Shown here in pieces: positions 10,381 to 20,580 of a stretch of 64,000 nt of DNA. The stretch is from Drosophila pseudoobscura (Eukaryota > Arthropoda > Insecta > Diptera > Drosophilidae). How positions within the stretch are numbered: position 1 is the stretch's first letter; the number at the start of each line of letters is the position of its first letter. The DNA is taken from positions 63,193,869 through 63,257,868 of the forward strand of contig NC_046683.1 in assembly GCF_009870125.1 (NCBI RefSeq), in the 5' to 3' direction. The translations under genes were made by a program, and so were the position numbers. The notes beneath the pieces were generated by a model, which was given only the letters and a program-made list of their open reading frames with translations, was not told where the DNA came from and searched no databases.

Positions 10381-13047
10381 ATGACGAGCAATCTGCAGAT
10401 AAGCCAGGCAAGGTCCCTGCATCCCAGTGCCCAGACTTGGTTGGCGGCGCCTTCGAGGATTTGCCTGATGGGCTGCCAGGACGTGAAGCAATCGGAGCTG
10501 CGTCGCTTTCCAGTCAACGATGCCCAACGGTGAGTTGCCAGAATTTCCATAATTCCAGAACCACTTGAAACCTGTTTACATAGGAATTCGTTCCGTCTCC
10601 AAAGCTTTACGATCAAAGCTTAGCTTGTTGTTTTCTTTTTGTTTTGTCCAAGACAAGAGCGAGCTTTCGCTTGTTCCTCTTCGATTATTACCAGTCAAAG
10701 GTTATTGAACTGTCTGTGTCTCTCTCTGCGATCGCTTGGATATCATAGAAAATTTCAATGCCAGCAAAGTGCATTTGTGTGAGTGTTGCAATTATGCTGA
10801 TGTGGGTGAGCAGCAGCTGGAGGAGGGGGCGCGTCATTGCGTTTATTTATAGCTCTCACGCTCTCCTTTAATGCATGTGGGGGCTTCTTCTTCTCTTCCT
10901 TTACATCTTTCTCTCTCTTTTTGTTGTTATTCTGTGATCTGCAAAAACATTCTGTTTGCTTTGGCATTGGCCATGGAGCTTAGGGTGGACCGTACTTGCG
11001 ATGCCCTTTGCATAGGGCATTACTGGTATGATTTTGATTTGATGTTTGCACTGTATCTGAAAACATCAGTTGGTTAGGAGAAGATAAAAAAAATAGAGGA
11101 TGGCCAAAACAGCTAACTAAAATCTTTGAATTTACAGTGTAGGGGCAACAATAATTTACGTCATAATATTCATGTAACCCATGTAGCATGGTCCACCCTA
11201 ATTGGTTGACTTGTCGACTTCTTGCCTATCCATACAGTATATGAGCAGCACTTCCACCATCATCCACCACAGCGTCGGCAGCGCTAGAGGAGAGGGTGGA
11301 GTAGAAGCTGCGCTGCAACAACACAAAACAACACAACACAACAGAAATGTGCCGGTATTAATGCAAAGACATGCATGTCGCTAAACTTCCGTTCAGCTTT
11401 CGTTCTCATTCTCTCTCTCTCACAGACTAACCAAGCGCGTGTAAGTAATAGAGGGAGAGAGCATGTGTATGAGCATAAAAAAGCTTTCCTGACACAAAAC
11501 TTCTGTGCGTGTGTGTGCTGGGAGAGAGAGAGAGAGAGAGAGAGAGTGGGATCTAATTTGAAAGCTGCGGCGGGAAAGCGTCCAAAAGAACAAAACTTCA
11601 ATGCAGTTTTTGCAGTAAACAAAGAACTGCCAAAGCGATTGCACTATTTGCGCCATCACTGCCTCACTGCCTCTCTCTTTCTCGCGATCTCTGTGGAATA
11701 ATTGGTGTGTTTACCTACAAGAATGGTTGTTTATATTTGATAAATGGTTGATAAAATGTGTTAAGTTAACTAAAAGTTGGGCTTCGCAACAAACAATACT
11801 CTCGCACACACATACTAATGCTATCCATGCTACTCTTGCAGCTGCAACCATTGGCTTCGGCATTTCGGTGTGAGCGATCAACGTGTGGAGAAGCTTGGCG
11901 GTCTGCAAAAGCTTCGCATCTGCTCCAGGCATTTTCAGAATATGGCCAAGACGCGCATCAAGATGACGCCGCTGCGCAAATCCAAGGCCATACCAACGAC
12001 AACAAACACAACAGATACAAATACTACAGGAGGAGGAGGTGGAGTAGGTGCAGTAGGAGCTACAAAGCCCATTGTGGAGAACAACACCACCATACAACTG
12101 GTTAATGTAAGTCAGGCCCTAGCCCGTACCATTGGATGTCTTAACAATCGTCTTCTTTATTTCAGATCCCCATAAGAGATCCACAGAAACCGCAACAGGC
12201 CAAGAAATCGGTGACTACCATCACCCCCGTGCCTCAGCGCTCTCACTCCATCTGCTCCTCGGCCTCCAGCGATGTGCAGTCCATCAACTCCGACTACGAG
12301 GTGGCACTGCCACTGGCCTCCCTGGTGGAGTCGTCACACAATGGAAATTGTTTCCTGGAGAATGGAACCACTAGCCCGAAAAATGCCATGGATCGCCCGG
12401 AGAATGGCCAGCCGAAGAAGCGGAAGCTCTACTTGATCACTGAGAAGTCGGACGAGAAGAATGGCCATGATTCAGAGACGAATGGCCAGCCCAAGAAGCG
12501 AAAGATGTTCGTCGTCGTGGAGCAGGAGAAAGAGTCCGTGCCCAAGAAGCTGATGATTGTCAGCGACAAGCCACAGGACAATCTCACCCAGCATTTGGAG
12601 AAGCTGCTGCCCCAGATACTCAACCGCATTCAGGACAAGGAGCAGAAGCAGGCGAAGCCGCCTCCTCTCGCAGTGACAGTGAAGGAGAAGCCGGTGGTCC
12701 ACAGGCCACACATTACATTGCCGCCCAAGAAGAATCCCACAAACTTTGTCAAAATGGAACCGGACTCGGTTCAAGCCACAGTCTCCGTTGTAGCTCCACT
12801 GCCGCCACCTATTCAATGTGTCAAGATCATAAAATCCGAGAAGGAAGAAAAGGCAGAAAAGGAGGGGGAGGCCACAAAGATGATTTCCGAGACCAACATT
12901 AATCTCTCGCCCGACTTTCGCTTCCTCATGAAGATCTTGCCGAAGTTGGAGCAGTTGCCCGAGCCGCACAAGCAGGACGTGAAGCGGTCTATTCAGATCT
13001 TCGTGGAGAAGAGCTACAGTATCTATGGCAAGAAGAATCAGATATAA
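10381..13047 (+). CDS. THAP-domain zinc-finger protein with BESS-like C-terminus (431 aa)
   Basis: Three coding exons: 10381-10529, 11842-12106 and 12166-13047 (TAA stop). Donors are GTGAGT and GTAAGT; acceptors are CTTGCAG and TTTCAG, with phases 2 and 0, and the frame closes. Residues 28-81 form a C2CH THAP zinc finger: C28, C32, C77 and H80 as metal ligands, FP at 43-44 and the conserved W54, with the AVPTIF-like box as KAIPT just after. THAP domains bind DNA sequence-specifically, so a nuclear regulator is likely. A Gly/Thr-rich linker follows. Two PKKRK nuclear-localisation-type motifs (221-225 and 247-251) sit in a locally duplicated NGQPKKRK segment. Residues about 388-424 (DFRFLMKILPKLEQLP...) resemble a BESS protein-interaction motif. 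The start was chosen as the first in-frame ATG; it directly follows an acceptor-like TTCTTCCAG, so an extra 5' exon is possible, and 27 residues before the first cysteine is longer than usual. The D. melanogaster orthologue is not recognised. Intron 1 hosts a MITE. Confidence 0.88.
10980..11201. mobile_element. Short TA-flanked MITE with perfect terminal inverted repeats
   Basis: The left end TTAGGGTGGACC and the right end GGTCCACCCTAA are perfect inverted repeats of 12 bases. If the outer TA is the target duplication, the element proper runs GGGTGGACC...GGTCCACCC (10983-11198, 216 bp) flanked by TA, as in Tc1/mariner-type insertions. The interior is AT-rich with no coding capacity, so it is non-autonomous. 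I do not recognise the family. It lies in the THAP gene's first coding intron, away from the splice sites. Confidence 0.7.
11521..11546. repeat. (GA)n tract
   Basis: Uninterrupted GA dinucleotides in the THAP gene intron. Such tracts bind GAF or CLAMP in Drosophila and, on X chromosomes, can contribute to MSL recognition elements. No occupancy can be inferred from sequence. Confidence 0.85.
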
Positions 13048-14164
13048 GAGCATACATAGTATATAGATATGTAGGTATACAGGAAGTATACTCGTCCTAA
13101 TTCTAATATTCGTTTGGTCAAGTTCCCCATTTATTTGAGAAAAGGCATTTTTAATTACGTTGTCTAAGACTGAAGCAGAACCAATTTAATTTTATAAGCA
13201 AATCAAAAGCAGAGCTGGAACAGCCATCTCATCCCCCATTAGGATGTTAAGCAGACCAAAATTTGATATTACCCAATCAAAGACAAAAATGGGTACATTT
13301 TGAGAGAACTAAGCCATACACAAGCATCTAAGCATACAAGACAGAAATGTTAAATTATTCGAGAGAAACAATTTCTATATTGAATATAAAAAACCGTTTT
13401 ATTGAGCACAACTATCTGGTGTTAATTTCACTGGGAGCGCTTTTTGAGAGGTGGGCAGGGTTTTGAAAATCACTCGATCTGAGATACTTTTACGAACACA
13501 GGAAGCTATGTCTAGTCCAAATGGGCCCACTAATTGCAGAGAGAATTAAATGTTTTGGACTGGAAAAGGACTCAGCAAGGACTCCATAAAATCAAGGATG
13601 AGACGCCGCACGCCCCGGTCGGTTTTCAAATATGCAACAAAATGTTCTCCAACCAAGGATCAAGGATATTTTCCACTGTTACCCATACATACCAACTTTC
13701 CTTCGCTATTTATCATTCGATCAGGGTATGCCACGCCTTTTTGTTATCGGGAGAACATCCTCGTTCGATTGCAGTCAGCTTCGGATCAAAGACAATAAGG
13801 TTTAACGTTTTTAACGTTATAAACCGCTATAGCTCCACCATATCTAATCCGATCTTGGCGTGACTCTCCTCCTTGTGGTCGCGATAGTGTCCCCGATCGT
13901 TTTCGATTGAGAACAATAAGGATATTGCCTCTTAAGCGTTATTCTGTAATAGATTTTAAATGAAAATAAAAAATTAGGATAAAAAAAAAATAATAATAAT
14001 AAAATAATATTTTTTCTAACCAGATTTGGCAGATTCATTAAGTCATTATAATCATATATCACCTATTTAAGTAAGTTCACCTATAAGTTCAGTTCGAAAA
14101 TTACGCACTAATGAGTGCTATTACCGGGGCTACCCCGTTTCCTATCAATCAAATTCTGTATCAC
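13048..14164. other. THAP gene 3' flank and repeat-like DNA
   Basis: The 3' UTR of the THAP gene occupies the first part; no canonical AATAAA is close to the stop. Two passages (about 13760-13830 and 13880-13940) share CGATT...TCAAAGACAATAAGG / CGATTGAGAACAATAAGG and TTAACGTT/TTAAGCGTTA, suggesting an old internal duplication or a degenerate repeat of unknown family. An A-rich TAATAATAATA stretch lies near 13980-14010. Confidence 0.4.
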
Positions 14165-14642
14165 ATATTGAACAAAAATCAAGTTCAAACTAACGTTCAT
14201 CGTAGTAGCCCGTAAATTATTGTAACAAGTAACATAGGTTTACAAATTTCATAATTCAATCGGCAGTAGAGACGGAAAGGTTAAAAATAAAATTTATAAT
14301 TCAATCGGCAGTAATAATACAAAAATATTTTTGAAGAATATATTGAACAAAAATCAAGTTCAAACTAACGTTCATCGTAGTAGTCCGTAAATTAGTGTAA
14401 CAAGTAACATCGGTTTCCAAATTTCATTATTCAATCGGCAGTAGAGACGGAAAGGTTAAAAAAAGATTATAATTTAATCGGCAGTAATAATACAAAAATA
14501 TTTTTGAACAATATATTTTTGAAGAATATATTGAACAAAAATCAAGTTCAAACTAACGTTCATCGTAGTAGTCCGTAAATTACTGTAACAAGTAACATAG
14601 TTTTCCAAATTTCATAATTCAGTCGGCAGAATAGAAGGAAAG
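14165..14642 (+). repeat. Three tandem copies of the 5' flank of the following gene
   Basis: Copies begin TATTGAACAAAAATCAAG at 14165, 14341 and 14528 (periods 176 and 187 bp). Each carries AACTAACGTTCATCGTAGTAG, then GTAACAAGTAACAT, TCGGCAGTAGAGACGGAAAG and, in the first two, a spacer with AATCGGCAGTAATAATAC. The third copy ends TCGGCAGAATAGAAGGAAAG directly before the ATG at 14643, so what is repeated is the promoter/5' UTR region of that gene up to the start codon. Units differ by scattered substitutions and an 11-bp insertion in the second. Confidence 0.85.
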
Positions 14643-15250
14643 ATGCCTCGCCGCCGAGCTTCACGACGTAAGCTGATGACCAAGACAGCTGACCAAACGG
14701 AGGCTCAAACCAAGTCCGAAGCTGCTCTGGAGGAGACCGATGAGCTTGAGAAGTGCGCTAATCAAGTGGACACTAATACCAAGGGGGAGGGTGAGTGAAT
14801 GCAAATGATTGGTAATACATTAACGCAATACACACCATATCCTTTTCAGGTACCGAGCCCCCACACAGCCGAGCTCGCAGCAGCTCCCCTGATCGCGAAC
14901 GTTGCGGCAGTCCCCAGGGCTTCCAGTCGCCGCACTCCCTCGAACAATCGTTGGACCAGGATAACCCCTTTGATGTGCCAGCCGTAGTGTTCGAACGTTG
15001 GCCGCGCGCCGATGAGTTGGTGCTCTCCGACGCCGGCAGCCCGCTGGCTTTCAAGAAAAACTGGGATGACTGTTCTGATGTATACGTTTACTGCCAGAGT
15101 GGCGTGATCACCGTGAGGCCCTACAAAATGACCTTGCCCAGTAAGCACATTATGATGCAACTGGACGAGAAGGCACTCAAGCAAGTGAAGATCTTGCATG
15201 CCCATCTGGGAGTGCTTATTGACATGGCCACCAAAGTGGACGAGATGTAG
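14643..15250 (+). CDS. Uncharacterised two-exon protein (182 aa)
   Basis: Exons 14643-14790 and 14850-15250 (TAG stop) are joined across a 59-bp intron (donor GTGAGT, acceptor CCTTTTCAG, phase 1); the frame closes. The N-terminus is strongly basic (MPRRRASRRK), followed by a Thr/Glu-rich acidic segment, an Arg/Ser-rich patch (SRARSSSPDRER, about residues 55-66) and DNPFDVPAVVFERWP near residue 85-99. A compact C-terminal half contains DDCSDVYVYCQSGVITVRPY and ends in a predicted helix (ALKQVKILHAHLGVLIDMATKVD). I see no signal peptide, membrane segment or known catalytic motif and do not recognise the family. A polyadenylation signal AATAAA is at 15423-15428. The start is the first ATG of the exon and lies at the end of the third promoter repeat. 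Codon use and the clean intron argue that it is a real gene. Confidence 0.75.
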
Positions 15251-16794
15251 GATATATGGGGATCGAATTAATAATTACAGACAGCTACACTTAACACTTA
15301 CATACTTCATACGTCAATATTCGACTCTTACATTCTGTTCAATTGTTTCTTGGTTGTTGTTCTCTTGCTTCTTGGTTGTAAAATTAATTAATACACTTAA
15401 ATACTTTTAAATAGATGTATGTAAATAAATATCTATGTTTGAGCCCGCAGAAGTTTCTTTTCGTCTCAATTTGTTTTCTAATTTAGATTTTTTAAACATG
15501 TTGCTATTGTGTGGCATGTGTCTCCGTGAGTGTGAAAAAGAAGAGAATGGCATGCCCAGATTGGCCCCTTGATCCCTGGACTCCATCAAATCAGGGACAT
15601 CCTTTCATGGCACGCCAGGATCTTCCCACAAATAACGGAGCTGAGGGTTTTGGCTAGCCCAAAAAGTATGTTTGATATTTTGTGAATGGGCCATGCCAGC
15701 CCAGAAGTATGTCATACTTTAGGGACTGTACACAGTAGTACAGTTCAAGGCAGCGGGAACTTTGTGAGCCGCGGCAAGGGCCACGGCTTTACTGAACTCA
15801 ATTAGTATATACAAATGTGAGCTTATGATTGATGTTATTTATACAATAAATTTTATATGTGGTTGCCACTGTTTGCAAAAGGGTCCAATAGATTTTTTCC
15901 CACGAACAATTTTCATAGTAATCGCTCGAACCGTTTTTATATATATTCGATTTGATCGGTTCTCATTTTCTTGAAATTTTGTTTAAATCTTTCCCTTCTT
16001 TTCTATTCTCTCGCAAACAACAGCCGTTTTATCTAGTTCCCTTTTGCCAGAGTATGCACATTGCACGAGGATGAGTGAGATAGAGCGATAGAGAGAATTA
16101 GAGGGCGCGTGGAAGGGAAGCTCAGCCGCGGCCATTTCTTTGTTCCTTCCGATCTAATACAGATTCGGAAATCTGCTAGATATTCTCCAGTAAGGGGCGT
16201 GCTAGGTCCTTTTTGATCGGCTTGATCAGCTGGAAAGGAAAGTAAAGGACAATTTGCTTGGTTTTAATATAGATTTTCTTTATATATTTCTTTGTATACA
16301 TATATATTCGAGTGTATGCACACAACTGCTTGGATTAACACATCCTAAAACTGGGCTTTGAATGATGCTCGTAATACTTAGGGAGTTTGAGGATGGGGTC
16401 TTGGGATTATTGAGCCTCGTAACAGAGAGAGAAATCGAAGTAATTATTTGTTAATTTGGGACACTACTTTGGCCTCACTGTGTTTTGTGCTGAAATTGGG
16501 GCTGTCCAAAGTGTTTACAGGAGTTCAAGTTATTTGTGGTGTTGTGTGATGTCCTGGGTCCTCGTTTATAAAGTGTGTTCTTAGAAAGGGAAGCTATTAC
16601 TGATTGCCTTGAAGCGGTTTCAAGAGTGGGATTTACAAACCTAAAATTAACTATTTACATGTCTCGGATGTTGCACCATTTGTAGGAACAGATAAATCAT
16701 ATATGTATTCAAATTTTGAATGGAGCTTGCGGGATTATACAAATTGGTTATAAGTTTCTCATTTTGATGAAGGGGCAAACATTTGTTGTAGAAT
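15251..16794. other. Intergenic stretch between the 182-aa gene and Aplip1
   Basis: Apart from the 3' UTR of the 182-aa gene (to about 15450) and the Helentron fragment at 16.04-16.20 kb, I see only AT-rich unique DNA. There is no credible open frame. Confidence 0.4.
16040..16200 (-). mobile_element. DINE-1/ISY-like (Helentron) fragment, reverse orientation
   Basis: GTTCCTTCCGATCTAATACAG followed by ATTCGGAAATCTGCTAGATAT is the reverse complement of the block seen near 6820-6880 in the forward copy. To its left lies a GA-rich part (GAGTGAGATAGAGCG, ATAGAGAGAATTAGAGGGCG) matching the region that in the forward copy is CTCTCTCTCACACACTC. Boundaries are approximate. Confidence 0.55.
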
Positions 16795-16800
16795 TTTATT
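16795..16800 (-). terminator. Polyadenylation signal of Aplip1
   Basis: AATAAA on the minus strand, 55 bases beyond the Aplip1 stop codon. It is the only canonical hexamer close to the end of the gene. Confidence 0.6.
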
Positions 16801-16854
16801 TGTATTATTTAATAACCGCACAAAAAATACATCGTATGCTCATCGTGCCCGATC

Positions 16855-18714
16855 CTACTCGATGTAGATGTCCTCGATGGGATAAGCAGTTTCAATGAAT
16901 TTCTGATAGAAACGCTGAAAGGCCCGTCTGAGGAAGGATACAAGAATATATGTTAAGGTTTATCTTTGTGAGCTTTTGATTTGAATGCAAACATTACCCA
17001 ACTGCCTCGGCCACTGGCCTGGTGGACTCTGAGCCCTTGAAGACGTGGCAGGCAAAGCGCTGCACTGTGGGATGCTTCGTAATGAAGCCAATGAAGCGAT
17101 GATCGCGAGGGTGAAATGCACAGAACGAGACGTTCTTCAGCGAGTAGAAATAGTCGATGCAGGGCTTCTTTTCCTTTTTGTTCTAAGGGAAGAAGAAACA
17201 CAAAGGCTTCCTGAAGGATGACTCATTAACAGTTAGAGCGACATTCAGTACTTACATTGGGGCCCGAACGATCCACCATGCGTAGTCCCTGATCGGAGAC
17301 CTCCAGAATACAGGTCTGTCCGGTGGGGGAGGCACCGTATTCGCCCACGATTTTGCGTACCGCTTGACAGACCACGCCGGTGCCCTTGTGCGCCAGCGTC
17401 TCCACGGATCCGAGGTATCCAAGCAGATAGCGCTCCTTCTTCACCAGCTGCACCGTCGGATCGAACTCGTTGTAGTCCAAGTCGACGGCATAGGCCGACG
17501 GGAAGATGCCCTGCCTTCCTGTGCGCAAGTTCACGCCCTCGCACCACAAGTCCTCGGCCTCCTTCTGCACGTAGATGGCATCGCCGATCTCCAGCTCGAT
17601 CTCGTCATGATGTCGTGGCACAAACTTGTGCAGTCCGCGGTGTGTGGCCTCCAGCATCTCCAACTGCCCGAAGGGCACGCCACCGAATGGCGGAGGAAAC
17701 GGTGACTGGGAGACGGGCGATGTGATCTGTGGCGACATGCTCTTGAAGTCATTCGGCGAGTGCGCTGTGCTGTGGCCACTGTCCACATCCCCCAGGCTCT
17801 GCAGCCGCTCCGAATCGGGGCTGGAGTCTTCATCCATTAGATAGCCGCACTTCAGCGAGAGGAATGAGCGTTGTTGTCCGGTGCGCGGTGCAGCCAAGGG
17901 ACCTCCAATGATTCCGCCGCCTCCAGTTCGAAACTCATCGGCCAGCGATCCGTAGTTAGTGCCACCTAAAAGATGCAGAATGGAAGCTGCAACAAGGCCA
18001 TGAGTGGGTAAGATTTCAGCTACGAATGGGGCAAGGATTCTGTCTACTTACATTTCTGGTTTTTTGGTATCTCGGGCAACTTGCGACGTCGCCGCGTGGC
18101 TGCCGCATTCGGAGTCAGCAGATCCGTGCTGGCGCCAATGGTCACGGGGGCCGACGAGAGAGCATTGGGGGCCATTCCCATGATGCCGCCAATGGCATCC
18201 TGATGGTTCAATGGGTGATGCCGATGTGAGTTGAACGAGTCGTTTGTGTCGAGAGAACCGTCCGATGAGAGTGTGACTTTGAGACCATCCCCCAGCTCGT
18301 CGTCCTCCACTTGGCGCAGCTTGGGCTCACGTTCACGTTCCGCCATGCCCATGCCCCCAATGCCATCCTCCTGGTCCGAGCCATCGCCATCGCTCTTCGA
18401 GGAGGTGGAGTCCTCCATATCATCGTTGGGAATTAAACTGAGGCAGAGTAGAGGAATTGTTTTGAGGACAGAATATTGAAGGACAGAACACGAGCGAACA
18501 ACATCTTGAAAATTCGATATTTCAAAGAATGTTATCCAGAGGTTCTTTCGGAGCCACGTGTTTCGTTCGGGGGAAAAAAGACTTTTCTTTTTACTTACGA
18601 GTAAAATGCATGGGAATTATTCTTCTTGTTGGCCGCTGCACCTGCTCCAAATGTGGCAATCGTATGTGGCTCAAATATCGGCCTATGGAACTCCTCGAAC
18701 TCACTGTCCGCCAT
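16855..18714 (-). CDS. Aplip1: JIP1-type kinesin/JNK scaffold protein Aplip1 (489 aa)
   Basis: Five coding exons on the minus strand: 18714-18599, 18437-18052, 17965-17256, 17182-16998 and 16927-16855 (TAG). All junctions are GT/AG, with phases 2, 1, 0, 2, and the total is 490 codons including stop, matching the length I recall for the D. melanogaster protein (490 aa). Domains in order: an acidic/Ser-rich N-terminus starting MADSEFEEFHRPIFEPHT; an RRRRKLPEIPK basic segment (about 156-166); an SH3 domain (about 275-335; EIGDAIYVQK, DLWCEGVNLRTGRQGIFPS); and a PTB domain (about 345-480; YLLGYLGSVE, FCAFHPRDHRFIGFITKHP). The C-terminus PIEDIYIE is the kinesin-light-chain-binding tail. The family binds KLC, JNK-pathway kinases and APPL and works in fast axonal transport. 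The proline in this tail corresponds to the residue changed in the known loss-of-binding allele. It is intact, with no frameshift. Divergent neighbours: none within 0.7 kb. Confidence 0.96.
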
Positions 18715-19169
18715 GGCTAACACTTGGGCTGCTGCTGCCAGCTGCCACACCCACACGGACTCAAGACGTTGCAAGTGCCTTCAATTAGAGGAGCTGCCTG
18801 AATCGGAACTCTGGACAATCCTCCCAGGAATTGGACAACTTTTCCACAGTTTTCCCAGAACGAACTGTCCAATTGAGTTAGAATTTTCACTTCTTCATGC
18901 GAAAATCGATAATTTCCTTGACGTTGTCTCGCTGCTGCTGCTGCCTGGCTCTCGCACGAGTACTTGAGGCTTTGGCTCTGGCTCTGGCTCTAGCTCTGGC
19001 CCTGTCAGATGTCCAGACACGAGTATGCGTACGCGTATTACTGCTGCTCCGCTCTGCTCCGGGGAAATTTCAGAGGAATTTCAGCTGTCCAACTTTCTCT
19101 CTATTCTCTCTTTCTCCCTCTGGCCTCTCTCCAAACTTGTTTTTGTTTACAAGCTCTGCGGCGGTGGAG

Positions 19170-19204
<35 letters not shown>

Positions 19205-19489
19205 TGGGGGTTGACAGGAAACGCGCATGCGTCTGTGCCGTACATCCGCTTCTCATGCGCTTCGGGGGTGGCTTCAGAATTGCAATACTGTTGCGCTTTG
19301 GCTTGCGAGACACTGCCAGGGCTGGATCTCCGATGAAACGAGGGAGCATTGCACAAGGGGCAACAAAATTATGACTTGGTGCAGACATATGCATTTCTCG
19401 AATAGAATGGAGGGATTGAATGCCAGGATTGAAGGTAATCATCAGGAATTCAATACTGAATAATTAATAGGGCATAAAGAATGTTGTGA
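18715..19489. other. Aplip1 upstream region
   Basis: Contains AATCGATAAT at about 18904-18913, one base short of the DRE core TATCGATA, at a position (about 190 bp upstream of the Aplip1 start codon) suitable for a DREF-type housekeeping promoter. There is a repeat of GGCTCTG units at about 18970-19003 and a CT tract at 19170-19205. No coding sequence is supported. Confidence 0.35.
19170..19205. repeat. (CT)n tract
   Basis: Nearly pure CT dinucleotides in the upstream DNA of Aplip1, that is, GA on the Aplip1 sense strand. It is a candidate GAF/CLAMP site by composition only. Confidence 0.85.
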
Positions 19490-20330
19490 ACTACATTTAC
19501 ACTGCCTTGATTGTGATGCTTCTGAAGCCAGGCAAATCAGTGGCAGACCGATAAGCTTATTCCTAGTATTCTCAAAGATATTCGAAACAATATTCTTGAG
19601 TAAAAGTACTTAGAGCTGCTCAACCCATCCTCAAAGCTGATGAGACCTCAGGGGTGTTTCTCGATGTGAAACAAGCCTTCGACCCAGTCTATCACAAGGG
19701 AGTTTTATGCAAACTAAAGATTCTCTTACCCGGCTCATCATCCACCTGCTACAAAGTCGTTGTTGAGCAACTCCAAGTGTACCGAAAATCCGCGGAAGAT
19801 CCAGATCTAACCCTCAAGAGTAGTCACTGCCACCTCGGAGTCCACTTTGATGGAAGTCTGACTTGGAGACCACACATAGAGCGGCTGTCATAAACCTAAA
19901 AAGTGTCTGTAAAAGGCTATTATACTGCCCATTTGGGCATACGCCATTCAAGTCTGGGAATGTGCAGCGAAGACATATCCTCAGAAAATATGAATCAAGC
20001 AAACGAAGGCTCTAAGGGCGATGACAGTTGCCCCTTCATGGGTTCGGACCACCATGCTCGACGGAGATGTCCACATCACTATAGTGGGGTATCCAATAAA
20101 CCACTATAGTAGCCGATACAATGATAGGTTGTCGAATCATCCAAACGGAGCAGCTAAAGGATAACTGCACACTCAAATCCCATGCAGACTCAAACGTCTA
20201 CACCCCTCGAGCAAATAGCAAATATATTGTAAACTCTTAGATACAGAAGTAGTAATCCCAAGAAATACCAAAAATATTTAATCATAGTCTAAGTAAAACT
20301 GTTTTCTAATAATAAGTAATAAATACATAC
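19490..20330 (+). mobile_element. Degenerate jockey-clade non-LTR retrotransposon remnant
   Basis: Fragments of a reverse transcriptase can be read in changing frames with stops. KPGK near 19530 is followed by the RT motif FLDVKQAFD (near 19655), and HLGVHFDGSLTWRPHIE near 19830-19880 is the conserved LGV-LDxxLTWxxHI block. Then comes the WxYAIQVWE/APSWVR-like thumb region near 19930-20050 and a RLSNHPNG-like C-terminus near 20125-20150. The A-rich 3' end (AATAATAAGTAATAAATACATACA) is typical of non-LTR tails. The FADD catalytic box is missing, apparently by an internal deletion between 19790 and 19830. It is inactive. Confidence 0.8.
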
Positions 20331-20580
20331 ATATTTATACCCGATACTCAGTGAGTATGGCTCCCCAGAGGGTCAGAGGGCGCACACTGCACGATGAAGA
20401 GTGTGTGTGAAAGAGAGGGAATGAGTCAGAGGGTGGAACTATTTGTTCCTTCCGGCTTTAATAATAATCCGATCTGATCCAGATTCGGCAATTTGCTAGA
20501 TTTGGTCTCTATCTATGATTCTGCGAGCTTTCCCGTATCCTCAAAATTGTGCATGCCACAGATTTTCGTCCTATAGCCCT
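20331..20580 (-). mobile_element. DINE-1/ISY-like (Helentron) fragment, reverse orientation
   Basis: Begins TATACCCGATACTCAGTGAGTA and runs through a GA-rich segment (GTGTGTGTGAAAGAGAGGG), GTTCCTTCCGGCTTTAATAAT, CCGATCTGATCCAGATTCGGC and CCACAGATTTTCGTCC. These are the reverse complements of blocks in the forward copy at 6.4-7.0 kb (for example CCGAATCTATATCACTTCGGAT). It abuts the 3' tail of the non-LTR remnant, so one element inserted next to or into the other. Confidence 0.6.

Larger units (their letters stand above)
10530..11841 (+). other. Intron 1 of the THAP gene
   Basis: A 1.3-kb intron with donor GTGAGT and acceptor CTCTTGCAG. It contains the MITE at 10980-11201, a pure GA run at 11521-11546 and CT/GA-rich DNA near 11410-11425. 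No additional coding exon is needed to close the frame across it. Confidence 0.8.
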
